The notes: a model not told the origin generated them from the sequence alone. DNA of 64,000 nucleotides from Pararhodobacter sp. CCB-MM2 (GCF_001691415.1 NZ_LRRR01000012.1:59555-123554), one strand, 5' to 3'. Numbered from the stretch's first letter, positions 27,115 through 35,600 are shown. Program-made: numbers and translations.

Positions 27115-28710
27115 ATGGCTCCCCGCGTTCTCGTTTCCGACGCCCTTTCCGAAACCGCCGTCCAGATCTTCCGCGACCGGGGCGTTGATGTCGACTACAT
27201 GCCCGATCTCGGCAAGGACAAGGACAAGCTCCTTGAGATCATCGGCCAGTATGACGGCCTCGCCATCCGTTCGGCGACCAAGGTGACCGAGAAGATCATC
27301 GCCGCCGCGACCAATCTGAAGGTCGTCGGCCGCGCCGGCATTGGTGTCGACAACGTCGACATCCCCGAGGCGTCGAAGAAGGGCATCATCGTGATGAACA
27401 CTCCCTTCGGCAACTCGATCACCACGGCCGAGCACGCCATCGCCATGATGTTCGCCGTCGCCCGTCAGCTTCCGGAAGCTAGCGTCTCGACCCATGCCGG
27501 CAAATGGGAGAAGTCGAAATTCATGGGCGTCGAGCTGTTCAACAAGACGCTCGGCGTGATCGGCGCCGGCAATATCGGCGGCATTGTCTGCGATCGTGCG
27601 GTCGGCCTGAAGATGAAGGTCGTGGCCTTCGACCCCTTCCTGTCGGAAGAGCGCGCCAAGCAACTGGGCGTGACCAAGGTCGAGCTGGACGAGCTGCTGG
27701 CCCGTGCCGATTTCATCACCCTGCACGTTCCGATGACCGAAAAGACCCGCAACATCCTCTCGCGCGAGAACCTCGCCAAGACCAAGAAGGGCGTGCGCAT
27801 CATCAACTGCGCCCGCGGCGGTCTGGTCGACGAGGAAGCTCTGGCCGAGATGCTGCAATCGGGCCATGTCGCCGGCGCCGCGCTGGACGTCTTCGCCGTC
27901 GAGCCTGCCAAGGAGAACGTCCTCTTCGGTCTGCCGAATGTCGTCGTCACCCCGCACCTTGGCGCCTCGACCACCGAAGCGCAGGAAAACGTCGCCCTGC
28001 AGGTCGCCGAGCAGATGTCGGATTACCTGCTGACTGGTGCCGTCTCGAACGCGCTGAACATGCCGTCGGTGACGGCTGAGGAAGCCGCCGTGATGGGCCC
28101 GTGGATCAAGCTGGCCGGTCATCTGGGCAACTTCGCCGGTCAGATGACCGAGGAGCCGGTGCGCGCGATCAACGTGCTCTATGATGGCTCGCCCTCGCAT
28201 ATGAACCTGAAGGCACTGGATTGCGCGGTGATCGCCGGCATCCTGAAATCGGCCAACCCGGACGTGAACCTCGTCTCGGCCCCGGTCGTCGCCAAGGAAC
28301 GCGGCATCAAGCTGTCGACCACCACGCAGGAGAAGGCCGGCGCCTTCGACGGCTACATCAAGATCACCGTCGTCACCGACAAGCGTGAGCGTTCGCTGGC
28401 CGGCACCGTCTTCTCGGACGGCAAGCCGCGCTTCATCCAGATCAAGGGCATCAACATCGACGCCGAGATCGGCGAGCACATGCTCTACACGACGAACGAG
28501 GACGTGCCGGGCATCATCGGCCTTCTGGGCGCGACGATGGGCAAGAACGGCGTCAACATCGCCAACTTCACGCTGGGCCGCTCGGGCGTCGGTCAGGACG
28601 CGATCGCACTTCTGTACCTCGACCAGGCGCTGGAGCAGAAGGTCGTCGAGACGCTGGAAGGCACGGGCATGTTCCAACAAGTGCGTCCGCTGAAGTTCGA
28701 AGTGGCGTAA
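27115..28710 (+). CDS. serA: D-3-phosphoglycerate dehydrogenase
   Basis: The ATG at 27115 gives 531 residues, the long form of the enzyme. It has a substrate domain (VGRAGIGVDNVDIP), the NAD-binding GVIGAGNIGG near residue 147, the catalytic-domain block INCARGGLVDE, an intervening domain (LKALDCAVIAGILKS) and a C-terminal ACT domain (NEDVPGIIGLLGATMGKNGVNIA) that in this family senses serine. It oxidises 3-phosphoglycerate to 3-phosphohydroxypyruvate. It is followed by a strong terminator. Confidence 0.96.
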   Translation: MAPRVLVSDALSETAVQIFRDRGVDVDYMPDLGKDKDKLLEIIGQYDGLAIRSATKVTEKIIAAATNLKVVGRAGIGVDNVDIPEASKKGIIVMNTPFGNSITTAEHAIAMMFAVARQLPEASVSTHAGKWEKSKFMGVELFNKTLGVIGAGNIGGIVCDRAVGLKMKVVAFDPFLSEERAKQLGVTKVELDELLARADFITLHVPMTEKTRNILSRENLAKTKKGVRIINCARGGLVDEEALAEMLQSGHVAGAALDVFAVEPAKENVLFGLPNVVVTPHLGASTTEAQENVALQVAEQMSDYLLTGAVSNALNMPSVTAEEAAVMGPWIKLAGHLGNFAGQMTEEPVRAINVLYDGSPSHMNLKALDCAVIAGILKSANPDVNLVSAPVVAKERGIKLSTTTQEKAGAFDGYIKITVVTDKRERSLAGTVFSDGKPRFIQIKGINIDAEIGEHMLYTTNEDVPGIIGLLGATMGKNGVNIANFTLGRSGVGQDAIALLYLDQALEQKVVETLEGTGMFQQVRPLKFEVA

Positions 28711-28728
28711 GCTTCTACCCGGAAGAAG

Positions 28729-28758
28729 AAAGGCCCCGCTTCGGTGGGGCCTTTTGCT
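28729..28758 (+). terminator. Rho-independent terminator of serA
   Basis: AAAGGCCCCGC and the matching GTGGGGCCTTTT form a GC-rich stem with a TTCG-type loop, followed by GCTTTT. It starts 18 bases after the serA stop codon. Confidence 0.85.
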
Positions 28759-28947
28759 TTTGGACGAGACCGACGTGAAGAGTTGCCCGGAACAAGGCCG
28801 AAGGCCGCCGGGCAAGCGCCGGCCCGTCCCGGCGGGCTGGCGCTTTGGATGCCGCCCGCGTCGCTCCGCCGATGGAGGGGTGTGACGCGATAAAGCGCCC
28901 CCGTGCCGCCGTTGCTGCGCCACCCCACGGGCCGGCGCTTGCCCGGC

Positions 28948-29919
28948 TCAACCCGTCAGCCGCATCCCGCAATGCCCGGTCGAGCTGTCGGGCGTGTTAT
29001 GCGTCCGCGAATGCACCTGATACCGCTCGCAATAGCTGGCGTGGCACAGGTAGGACCCGCCCCGGATCACATAGCCCGGCCCCTCGTCCGGCCCCTGCGG
29101 GTCGCGCGGGGGCAGGCGGCCGTCGCTCTGCGGCAGGTCGCCGAACTTGCTCGACGTCCATTCCCAGACATTGCCGGTGAGGTTGTGGAAACCGTAGGCG
29201 TTGGGCGGGAAATGATCGGCGGGGCAGGTGCCGACGAAGCCGTCGTCGCCGGTGTTGGTGCGGGGGAAATCCCCCTGCCAGACATTGTGCCGATGGCCCG
29301 AAGCGGGGACGAGGTCATTGCCCCACGGAAACCGCTTGCCCTTCAGGCCCCCGCGCGCGGCGAATTCCCATTCGGCTTCGGTCGGCAGGCGGAAGCCGGT
29401 GAACTCGGCCAAGGCCTGCGCGTCGAACCAGCTCAGATGCACCGCCGGGTGATCGGGCTTGGCCTCCCACGACGACCCCGGCCCCTCGGGCGCGGCCCAG
29501 CTGGCGCCGGCGACGGCGCGCCACCAGGGTGTGCGGGGCGGGTGATCGACCCAGCCGAAGGGATCCTCGAGGAAGAGGTGGAAGACATAGGACCAGCCCT
29601 CGGTCTCGGCCACCGAACGGTAGCCGGACTCGGCGGCGAAGCGCGCATAAAGCCCCGCCGTCACCGAGGTCCGGCCCAGCGAGAAAGGCGAGAGCCAGAC
29701 CCGGCGGGGAGGGGAGTCGCGGTCGTCGGGATAGCGCCCCTTCGCCGCGCCCATGTCGAAGAAGCCGCCCTTCAGCGGGATCATCGTCGCGGCGATCGCG
29801 GCCTTCAGATCGTCGGAGGCCCGCCGCGCCAAGGCGGGCGCCGGCATGACCAGTCCCGATCCCGAGGGCGCGCAGCAGCCTTTGGCCTTGTCATCCTGTT
29901 CCATGCCCGAGACATGCAC
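28948..29919 (-). CDS. formylglycine-generating enzyme (sulfatase-modifying factor 1)
   Basis: The product has 323 residues (318 from a second ATG at 29904). It has the full FGE-sulfatase fold signature: MIPLKGGFFDMG near residue 45, RLPTEAEWEFAARGG near 200, NVWEWTSS near 250, and the catalytic region GGSYLCHASYCERYQVHSR with two cysteines five residues apart, followed by NTPDSSTGHCGMRL. Both copper-binding catalytic cysteines of true FGE are present, so it should convert a CxPxR cysteine of a sulfatase to formylglycine. No sulfatase gene is in the window. Confidence 0.88.
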   Translation of the reverse strand: MHVSGMEQDDKAKGCCAPSGSGLVMPAPALARRASDDLKAAIAATMIPLKGGFFDMGAAKGRYPDDRDSPPRRVWLSPFSLGRTSVTAGLYARFAAESGYRSVAETEGWSYVFHLFLEDPFGWVDHPPRTPWWRAVAGASWAAPEGPGSSWEAKPDHPAVHLSWFDAQALAEFTGFRLPTEAEWEFAARGGLKGKRFPWGNDLVPASGHRHNVWQGDFPRTNTGDDGFVGTCPADHFPPNAYGFHNLTGNVWEWTSSKFGDLPQSDGRLPPRDPQGPDEGPGYVIRGGSYLCHASYCERYQVHSRTHNTPDSSTGHCGMRLTG

Positions 29920-30000
29920 CCCCGCGCGCCCGGATGCAATGCGGGCAACGAAACAGGCGGCCCCGAGGGGCCGCCCGCTCCGTTCGGATGGGGAGGGGGA

Positions 30001-30396
30001 TTACCAGCCGAACTGGAGGGTGAGGCCGGTCTGGCCGCCGGTCTGGACGATGTCGGCGTCGGTATTCTCGCCGAACTGGAACAGGCCGTAGGAATTGTTG
30101 CCACCGGTCTGCTCGATGGTGCCGGTGTGGCCCGAGCCTTCCTGATGGATGATCGCCTGATCCGACGAGCCCTGATAGATGCCGGCCGCGTTGTTCACGC
30201 CGCTCTGGGTGACATGGCCATTCGACTCGATGTCGTTGTGCAGGGCGTAGAGGGCGAGGCCGAGGCGAAGCGCCTGTGCTTCCTGGGCGTTGGAGGGGGC
30301 GACGTTGATCGACACCGAGCCTCCGGCAGCGGCGGGCGTGGCCAGCGGCAGGGTGGCGGTGGCGGCGAGGGCGGCGGAGAGGATGAGGGCTTTCAT
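30001..30396 (-). CDS. curlin-repeat amyloid protein (CsgA/CsgB-like)
   Basis: The ATG at 30396 gives 131 residues: a signal peptide ending TPAAAG and then curlin-type repeats of about 20 residues with Q/N-G patterns (NGHVTQSGVNNAAGIYQGS, GHTGTIEQTGGNNSYGLFQFG). Such proteins are secreted and assemble as extracellular amyloid fibres in biofilm. It lies downstream of csgH and a second curlin gene. Which one is the major fibre subunit is not clear; this one ends with the less regular repeats. Confidence 0.82.
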   Translation of the reverse strand: MKALILSAALAATATLPLATPAAAGGSVSINVAPSNAQEAQALRLGLALYALHNDIESNGHVTQSGVNNAAGIYQGSSDQAIIHQEGSGHTGTIEQTGGNNSYGLFQFGENTDADIVQTGGQTGLTLQFGW

Positions 30397-30542
30397 GGGG
30401 CTGGTCCTTTGGAAAATGGGGCTTGGGGAAAGGCGTCGAAAAAAGGGATCGTCAGAAAAGGCAGTCAAACGGGGCAGGCGGGAAAAGGCGCGGCGATCCG
30501 GCGAGGGTGGTCCGAAGAAATTTCCGAACCGCCGCGACCACG

Positions 30543-30944
30543 TCACAAAGAGGGGTTGGCACAGCTCAGGCTGCGGCCCTCGACGCGGATGGAGAGGTCG
30601 ACCGAATGCGCGGCGGGCGTGCCCGAGAGCGTCGTTTCGGCAATGGTTTCGGTGCGGCCGGCGCCGATCTCGAAATCGCCCGACTGGCTGATCGAGGCGC
30701 TGCCACCCCCCGAATGCGAGCGGATCTGCATCGCATAGGTGCCGGTGACGGCATGGTCGGCGGTGACGCGGCCGTTGATCACGGTGCCACCGGGCACGGC
30801 ATCAAGGGCGATCTCGCAGCGGACCGGCGCGGCGGGCGTGGTGTTCGAAGCCGAGGCGGTCGAGCAAGCGGCGGCAAAGCCGGTCAGCGCAAGGCCCAGG
30901 AAGATGGCGGGGCCACGGCGGCGAATTCCGGGAAGGTGGGTCAT
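30543..30944 (-). CDS. csgH: CsgH-like curli assembly inhibitor/chaperone
   Basis: The protein has 133 residues with an N-terminal lipoprotein-like signal (GLALTGFAAACSTASA). The mature domain is beta-rich (VRCEIALDAVPGGTVINGRVTADHAVTGTYAMQIRSHSGGG) and ends in a conserved cysteine (LSCANP). This matches CsgH, which in alphaproteobacteria takes the place of CsgC and stops curlin from polymerising in the periplasm. It stands between two curlin genes, which supports the call. Confidence 0.75.
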   Translation of the reverse strand: MTHLPGIRRRGPAIFLGLALTGFAAACSTASASNTTPAAPVRCEIALDAVPGGTVINGRVTADHAVTGTYAMQIRSHSGGGSASISQSGDFEIGAGRTETIAETTLSGTPAAHSVDLSIRVEGRSLSCANPSL

Positions 30945-31031
30945 GGGAAGCTCCTGTGGCGGAAAGGTCAAGGAAGAGGGGGAGGGTCCCGGAGGGCTGG
31001 AGGGGATCTGACCCTCCGGGACGCGTCCGGC

Positions 31032-31469
31032 TTACTGCTGGACGATGGCGACGACGTTGTCCGAGCCGTGCTGCACGACCGAGGCGTCGTTGTTGTCACC
31101 CATTTGGATCACGGCCGAGACGTTGCGACGGCCGGTCTGCACGACGGTGGCGTCGTTGTTGTTGCCCATCTGGCTGACGCCGGCGATGTTGCGGCGGCCC
31201 ATCTGGTCGACATCGGCCGAGTTGTAATAGCCGGTCTGACCCACGGCGGCCTCGTTGCGGCGACCGTCCTGAGTGGCGATGGCGAAGTTCGCGCCGCCGT
31301 TCTGGATCACCGTCAGCTGCTGACGACGGCCCGACTGGCCCCCACCGATCTGGTTGTTCCAGCCCGACTGGCTGACGGTGACGCGGTGGCCGCCGGTGGC
31401 GAAAGCGGGGACAGCGGTGGCGGCGATCAGGGTGGCGAGAATGGCGGTTTTGAAGGTCTTGGCGAACAT
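31032..31469 (-). CDS. curlin-repeat amyloid protein (CsgA/CsgB-like)
   Basis: The ATG at 31469 gives 145 residues: a signal peptide ending VPAFA and about five regular curlin repeats of 19-23 residues built on VSQSGWNNQ, AVGQTGYYNSADVDQMGRRN and VSQMGNNNDATVVQTGRRN. The Q-x-G-x-x-N pattern is that of curli fibre subunits. It is the first gene of the curli module here. The secretion genes csgE, csgF and csgG are not in the window. Confidence 0.85.
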   Translation of the reverse strand: MFAKTFKTAILATLIAATAVPAFATGGHRVTVSQSGWNNQIGGGQSGRRQQLTVIQNGGANFAIATQDGRRNEAAVGQTGYYNSADVDQMGRRNIAGVSQMGNNNDATVVQTGRRNVSAVIQMGDNNDASVVQHGSDNVVAIVQQ

Positions 31470-31923
31470 GGTCTTAGTCTCCGAATGTGTGGCGCTTGGG
31501 CCGGGTTGAATGGGTTGGTTGGTGTGTCGTGTAGGTCGTGTTGATCGTCTGTGGGTCGGTGGGTGCCGGTGCCTGGCGTGGTGCCGTGGGGCGATGGCGT
31601 TTCCGATGAACCCAACATGGCCCCCAACCACCGGGTCAGACAAAAACGCCGGGCTGCGGGGTGATAACCGGGGGGTGGTTATCCGATAACAAGGCGCGAA
31701 ATTCTGGCTATGGCTTTGGAATTAGGGGATTGTTTTTGATTCTGATTGCCCGTCGCCTATCGCCGAATCCCCGCCCTGACATTGGCGATGACGTTGACAG
31801 CCCCGGCCGATATTGCCGCCGAGGGGGCAAATCACCCGCGTTTGGCGAGGGCTGTTATGCGATGACAGGGGGCATTTCAGGCAAGCGACGGGCGTGACGA
31901 GTCACCCGGGCCGATGATTCGCG
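31470..31923. other. 454-bp promoter region upstream of the curlin gene
   Basis: No gene is seen. Next to the curlin start there is a GT-rich stretch (about 31480-31580). Further up is a palindrome GATAACC (31663-31669) and GGTTATC (31677-31683) with a 7-base spacer, followed by another GATAAC, which may be a regulator site for curli expression. An A/T-rich segment follows around 31690-31750. The promoter of the curlin operon should be in this stretch. Confidence 0.45.
31663..31683. promoter_or_regulatory. palindrome upstream of the curlin operon
   Basis: GATAACC and GGTTATC form a perfect 7-bp inverted repeat with a 7-base spacer, about 195 bases before the curlin start; GATAAC recurs at 31685. 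Symmetry suits a dimeric regulator. The protein is unknown. Confidence 0.4.
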
Positions 31924-32556
31924 TCACAGACGAGTGGTCATCCAGTCCCGCAGCGGCGCGAAGACCGTCAGCGCCTTGGCGATTCGCTCGGCGGCAGGGG
32001 CGCCATAGACGCTCTCCATCGGCAGCTGATCCTCCCAGACGCTGAGCGACTTGTGCCGCAGCAGGGTCGCGCGCGGGTGATCGGCCGGGTAGGGGGCGGG
32101 AACGCGTTTCAGCTCGGGTTCGGACAGCCGGAGCCCTTGGTCGGCCAATCCCTCCAGCACTTCCGCCACCCCCTCGCCAGAGGGGCCGACCACAGCTGTG
32201 CGCCAACGGGTCAGCACCGCGGGCGGGAACGCAAAGGCGCCATAGCCGAGCGAGAGGCGCCCCGGCTCGAACCCGACCATCCAGATCGCCGGCCCCCCTT
32301 CGGCAAAGCCGATATGGACATGGGCATTGTACGGCGTCTTGTCCTTGGAAAAGCGCAGATCGCGGTTCAGCCGGTAAAGCCGTCCCTCGACCGGCCGGCC
32401 CAAGGCGGCGCCCAGCCGGTCGGACAGCTCGGCGATGAAGCTGCGCGACGGGGCCAGCACATGCGCCTCATAGCGCGCGCGGTTGGCGGTGAACCAGTCG
32501 CGGTCGTTGTTGGCCTTGAGGTCGGTGAGGAACTGGAGCGTCTCGGGGCTGAACAT
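31924..32556 (-). CDS. DUF2461-family protein
   Basis: The product has 210 residues and matches the DUF2461 pattern: FLTDLKANNDRDWFTANRARYE at the start, RLYRLNRDLRFSKDKTPYNAHVHIGF in the middle, and a C-terminal helical part. The family is widespread with no settled function. No signal peptide. It follows cobF after 37 bases in the same direction and may be read from the same transcript, without implying a role in B12 synthesis. Confidence 0.82.
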   Translation of the reverse strand: MFSPETLQFLTDLKANNDRDWFTANRARYEAHVLAPSRSFIAELSDRLGAALGRPVEGRLYRLNRDLRFSKDKTPYNAHVHIGFAEGGPAIWMVGFEPGRLSLGYGAFAFPPAVLTRWRTAVVGPSGEGVAEVLEGLADQGLRLSEPELKRVPAPYPADHPRATLLRHKSLSVWEDQLPMESVYGAPAAERIAKALTVFAPLRDWMTTRL

Positions 32557-32593
32557 CGGCGGGCCTCCTGCGCTCAGGATGGCCCGGGGCCCG

Positions 32594-33325
32594 TCAGCGG
32601 CGCAACAGGTAGATGTCCATGATCCAGCCGTGCAAGGCGCGCAGCTCGGCCCGGGTGGTCAGGATCTGATCCGCAACCTCGGCCAGCGGACCGGCGATCA
32701 GCGCTTCGTGGGCCATGCCGAGATACGCTCCCCACCAGATCTTCACGCCCTCGGGCGCGACATGGGTGAAGGCACCGCCTTGGTCGAGCATGACGGCGAC
32801 GGCATCGGCGCCCTCGGGCCAGCCGTTCTCGCGCAGCTGGCGGCCGGTGGTGATGACCACGGGCGCGCCGAGGTCATTGAGGGGAATCGCATGGGCGGCG
32901 GTCAAAACCGACAGCGAGGTCACGCCTGGCACGACGCGCGGGGTCAGGCCCAGCCGCGCGGCAATGCGCAGGGTCGAATCGTAAAGCGAGGGATCGCCCC
33001 AGACCAGCAGCGCGACCCGGCCGCCTTGGGGCAGATGCGCGTCGATCTGCGCCTTCCAGGCCTGCGCGATGGCGTCATGCCAGTCGTTCACGCCGTCGAT
33101 ATAGCCACCCGAGGCATCGCGGACCGGAAGGTCGAATTCCACCACGCGCGCCAGGTCGGGCAGATGGGTGGCGCAGACCTGGCGGCGCAGATCCGCCAGG
33201 TCCGTCTTTTCGTCGCCCTTGCGGGGCAGCAGGATCAGATCGGCCTCGGCCATGGCCCGGATCGCCGCGAGCGTGACATGCTCAGGGTTGCCGGTGCCGA
33301 TGCCGATGAGATCCAGCGCGATCAC
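32594..33325 (-). CDS. cobF: precorrin-6A synthase (deacetylating)
   Basis: The GTG at 33325 gives 243 residues and a 4-base GTGA overlap with cbtA. It has the SAM-dependent corrin methyltransferase fold (LDLIGIGTGNPEHVTLAAIRAM, LVWGDPSLYDSTLRIAARL, VVPGVTSLSVLTAAHAIPLN) and the CobF-specific end. It methylates precorrin-5 at C1 and releases acetate, a step peculiar to the aerobic pathway. It is placed with the cobalt transport genes behind the second cobalamin riboswitch. Confidence 0.9.
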   Translation of the reverse strand: MIALDLIGIGTGNPEHVTLAAIRAMAEADLILLPRKGDEKTDLADLRRQVCATHLPDLARVVEFDLPVRDASGGYIDGVNDWHDAIAQAWKAQIDAHLPQGGRVALLVWGDPSLYDSTLRIAARLGLTPRVVPGVTSLSVLTAAHAIPLNDLGAPVVITTGRQLRENGWPEGADAVAVMLDQGGAFTHVAPEGVKIWWGAYLGMAHEALIAGPLAEVADQILTTRAELRALHGWIMDIYLLRR

Positions 33326-34053
33326 GCGAGGTTGCTCCGCTCCCACTGGCGGCCGGCAATCGCGCCGAGCGCCACCCAGACGGCCAGACCCACGCCCAGC
33401 ACGCGGGCCGAATACGAGGCCCCCAGCTCGGTCGGGGCATAGCCGTAGAAGGCGTCGAGCACCGGCGCGCCGATCACATGCGGCGCGGCGATCAGCAGCG
33501 CGCCCGCGACCAGCGCCAGCGCGTTGCGGACATAGGCGATGAGCGCGAGGCCGAGGCCCGTTGCCACCACCGTCGACCACCACCAGACCTGCCGTGAGGC
33601 GAGATCCGCCGCCGCCGAGCCCGGCAATTCCGGCGCGAGGCCCATGCCCGGCGCCATCTGGAACGCCGCGAAGCCGGCGAGGCCCCAAAGCGCGCCCTCG
33701 GTCATGGTGATCCGCTTGCCGAACTGCGCCGCGATGCCGAAGCCCGCCGTCAGCAGCATGCCGTAGGCGACATACAGCAGCACGGTGAAGCCGACGGTCA
33801 GCGCGTTGCGCTCGAACGTGCCGACCTCGTCGCCATGCTCGTGGCTGCCGTGGTCATGGCCGTCTTCCGCCATGGCGCTGTCGTGGCCGTGATCTCCCGC
33901 GGCCTCAGGGGCTGCGAAATGGACAAGTTCACCCGTCTCGTACCGCTCACCAAGGAGGATCGAGTTCTGGATAAACGCGAAATGCAGCACGGCTGCAAGC
34001 AGCCCTGCCGCAATACCGGCGATCAACGCGCCGGTCATCATTTTCTGAAGCAT
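33322..34053 (-). CDS. cbtA: cobalt transporter subunit CbtA
   Basis: The product has 243 residues with about six membrane helices. Residues 54-75 form a histidine-rich loop (contexts DHGHDS and DGHDHGSHEHGD) that would bind cobalt. The conserved ending GAPVLDAFYGYAPTELGASYSARVLGVGLAVW is typical of CbtA. With CbtB it is thought to let cobalt through the inner membrane for B12 synthesis. It sits behind a cobalamin riboswitch and overlaps cobF by 4 bases. Confidence 0.92.
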   Translation of the reverse strand: MLQKMMTGALIAGIAAGLLAAVLHFAFIQNSILLGERYETGELVHFAAPEAAGDHGHDSAMAEDGHDHGSHEHGDEVGTFERNALTVGFTVLLYVAYGMLLTAGFGIAAQFGKRITMTEGALWGLAGFAAFQMAPGMGLAPELPGSAAADLASRQVWWWSTVVATGLGLALIAYVRNALALVAGALLIAAPHVIGAPVLDAFYGYAPTELGASYSARVLGVGLAVWVALGAIAGRQWERSNLA

Positions 34054-34070
34054 CAGATGTGGCTAACTGC

Positions 34071-34235
34071 TCAGTGGCAGGGGAAGCCGGTCGCGTGACG
34101 CATGTCATGCGCAGCGTCGTGCAGGGTCTGCGACTGCGCGTGGCCCACAGCCATGAGAACGGTCAGGCCGATCACCGCCATGGCGAGGACGGGGGCCAGC
34201 AGCGTTTTCGACTGGGTCTGGGTCGTGGTGTTCAT
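34071..34235 (-). CDS. cbtB: cobalt transporter subunit CbtB
   Basis: The ATG at 34235 gives 54 residues: one membrane helix (about residues 11-32) and a C-terminal metal-binding tail with H39, H43, H47 and H54. This is the normal CbtB form. It is the first gene after the riboswitch at 34281-34428 and is followed by cbtA after 17 bases. The open frame that continues upstream to 34445 is the riboswitch itself. Confidence 0.92.
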   Translation of the reverse strand: MNTTTQTQSKTLLAPVLAMAVIGLTVLMAVGHAQSQTLHDAAHDMRHATGFPCH

Positions 34236-34280
34236 CTCGGTCTCCTTGCCGTCCCTCCGACGGCGGTGTTGCGTTGGCGT

Positions 34281-34428
34281 CGGGCCGGTCTCCTGGCTCG
34301 CGGGTCGCTGCGGACTGCCGCCTTCCCGTCCCTTTGTCCCGAGGGCTTTGGGGCAGTGGCATCGTGGCAGCCAGCTCTCCGCTGACAGTCGCGGGGGCGG
34401 CCGAGGCATTTCACCCCGTTCCCGTTTC
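34281..34428 (-). promoter_or_regulatory. cobalamin riboswitch upstream of cbtB-cbtA-cobF
   Basis: The minus strand carries the ordered AdoCbl-riboswitch blocks: GGGAACGGGGTGAAATGCC, CCCCCGCGACTGTCAG, GCCACTGCCCC, GGGACGGGAAGGCGG and the closing GAGCCAGGAGACCGGCCC. It ends about 45 bases before the cbtB start. B12 should lower cobalt uptake and cobF expression through it. Confidence 0.92.
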
Positions 34429-34569
34429 AGCCCCTCGGTTTTCACCTCATCAGGGCACCTGACCCCTCACACTTGCCGGAAGAGGGCCTTTGGGTCAAGG
34501 CGGATCGCGGCATCGCCGGTGCCGGATGCGACCTATTCATCACGCCGGGATGTTATGCCGGGATGGATG

Positions 34570-34887
34570 TTACGCGGGGATTCTGGCCAAGGCCTTGAAG
34601 CGCAAGGCGCCGATCGGTCGGGCGTCGGCCAGCGTACCGTCGGGCGATTCGGAATAGAGCCGCGCGAAGGTCAGAAGGTCGGGCAGATCCGCCGCCGTCA
34701 GCTCGCCGAACAGATAGGCCATCTTGCCCTTGGCCCGCACAGCGAGGGTCGAGGGCGTCTTGCAGCCCGACATGCACTCGGTCGTGGCGATCTGGGCCGT
34801 GATCCCGGCCTCCGCCAGCGCCCCGGCCAGCGTCTCGGCGAAGCCCGACCGCCCGAGAGCGCAGGTGGCACAGAGCGTGACCTTCAT
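34570..34887 (-). CDS. DUF1636-family (2Fe-2S) ferredoxin-like protein, copy 1
   Basis: The protein has 105 residues. C6 and C9 (LCATCALG) and C38 and C42 (ECMSGCK) have the spacing of thioredoxin-fold [2Fe-2S] ferredoxins and of the DUF1636 family. It overlaps cobA by ATGA (34884-34887) and ends the operon cobL-E-M-B-A. A paralogue (118 residues) starts the other cob operon. Their role in B12 synthesis is unknown; delivery of electrons or binding of cobalt would fit. Confidence 0.7.
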   Translation of the reverse strand: MKVTLCATCALGRSGFAETLAGALAEAGITAQIATTECMSGCKTPSTLAVRAKGKMAYLFGELTAADLPDLLTFARLYSESPDGTLADARPIGALRFKALARIPA

Positions 34888-35600
34888 TCCGCGAGCGGGC
34901 CGTACAGGATCAGCCCCGCCGCCCGCGGATCGGCCTCCGCCAGGGCTTCGGCCAGCCCTGCAATGGTCGAGCGGGTGATCTTCTGCGTCGGATGGCTCAC
35001 GTTCTCGGCCAGCATCGCCGGCGTGCTCCCCGGCAGGCCCGCCGCCAGCAGCCGCTCGGCCAAGGTGGCGAAGGTGCGCTTGGGCATGAACACCACGGTC
35101 GTCGCCTGCGCATCTGCCAGCGCCGCCATGTTCAGCCCCTCGGGCAGGGCGCCCGCGACGTCATGGCCGGTCACGAACTGCACGCGCCGCGCCTCCAATC
35201 GACGGGTCAGCGGAATGCCGGCGGCAGCGGCAGCCGCCATGGCCGAGGTCACGCCGGGAATGATCTCATAACCGATCCCGGCCGCCCGCAGCGCGGTAAT
35301 CTCTTCCTCGAGCCGCCCGAAGATCCCCGAATCGCCCGACTTCAGCCGCACGACCTTGGCGCTGTCCTGCGCGTAATCGACCAGCAGCTGGCTCACATGA
35401 TCCTGCTTCGGCGAGGGCCGCCCGGCCCGTTTGCCCACCGCGATCAGTTCCGCCGCCGGATTGGCCAGCTCCAGAATTGGCCCCGAGGACAGATCGTCAA
35501 ACAGGATGACCTCGGCAGCCTTCAGCCGGTTCACCGCCTTGACAGTCAACAGCTCCGGGTCACCTGGCCCCGAGCCCACGAAGGAAACGAACCCCGTCAC
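34884..35600 (-). CDS. cobA: uroporphyrinogen-III C-methyltransferase
   Basis: The protein has 238 residues with the family blocks VSFVGSGPGDPELLTVKAVNRL, LKSGDSGIFGRLEEEI and GVTSAMAAAAAAGIPLTRR. It methylates uroporphyrinogen III at C2 and C7 to make precorrin-2, the branch point to cobalamin. It lacks the CysG dehydrogenase/chelatase part, so it is the single-domain form. cobB lies upstream across an 88-base gap holding a palindromic repeat. Confidence 0.93.
   Translation of the reverse strand: MTGFVSFVGSGPGDPELLTVKAVNRLKAAEVILFDDLSSGPILELANPAAELIAVGKRAGRPSPKQDHVSQLLVDYAQDSAKVVRLKSGDSGIFGRLEEEITALRAAGIGYEIIPGVTSAMAAAAAAGIPLTRRLEARRVQFVTGHDVAGALPEGLNMAALADAQATTVVFMPKRTFATLAERLLAAGLPGSTPAMLAENVSHPTQKITRSTIAGLAEALAEADPRAAGLILYGPLAE

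Noticed and set aside
28903..30738. 611-residue plus-strand frame over the FGE and curlin genes
   Set aside because: It crosses two well-supported minus-strand genes and has no domain.
31032..31469. Possible CRISPR array, because of regular repeats of about 60 bases
   Set aside because: The repeats encode curlin units in one open frame with a signal peptide, and they vary at third codon positions.
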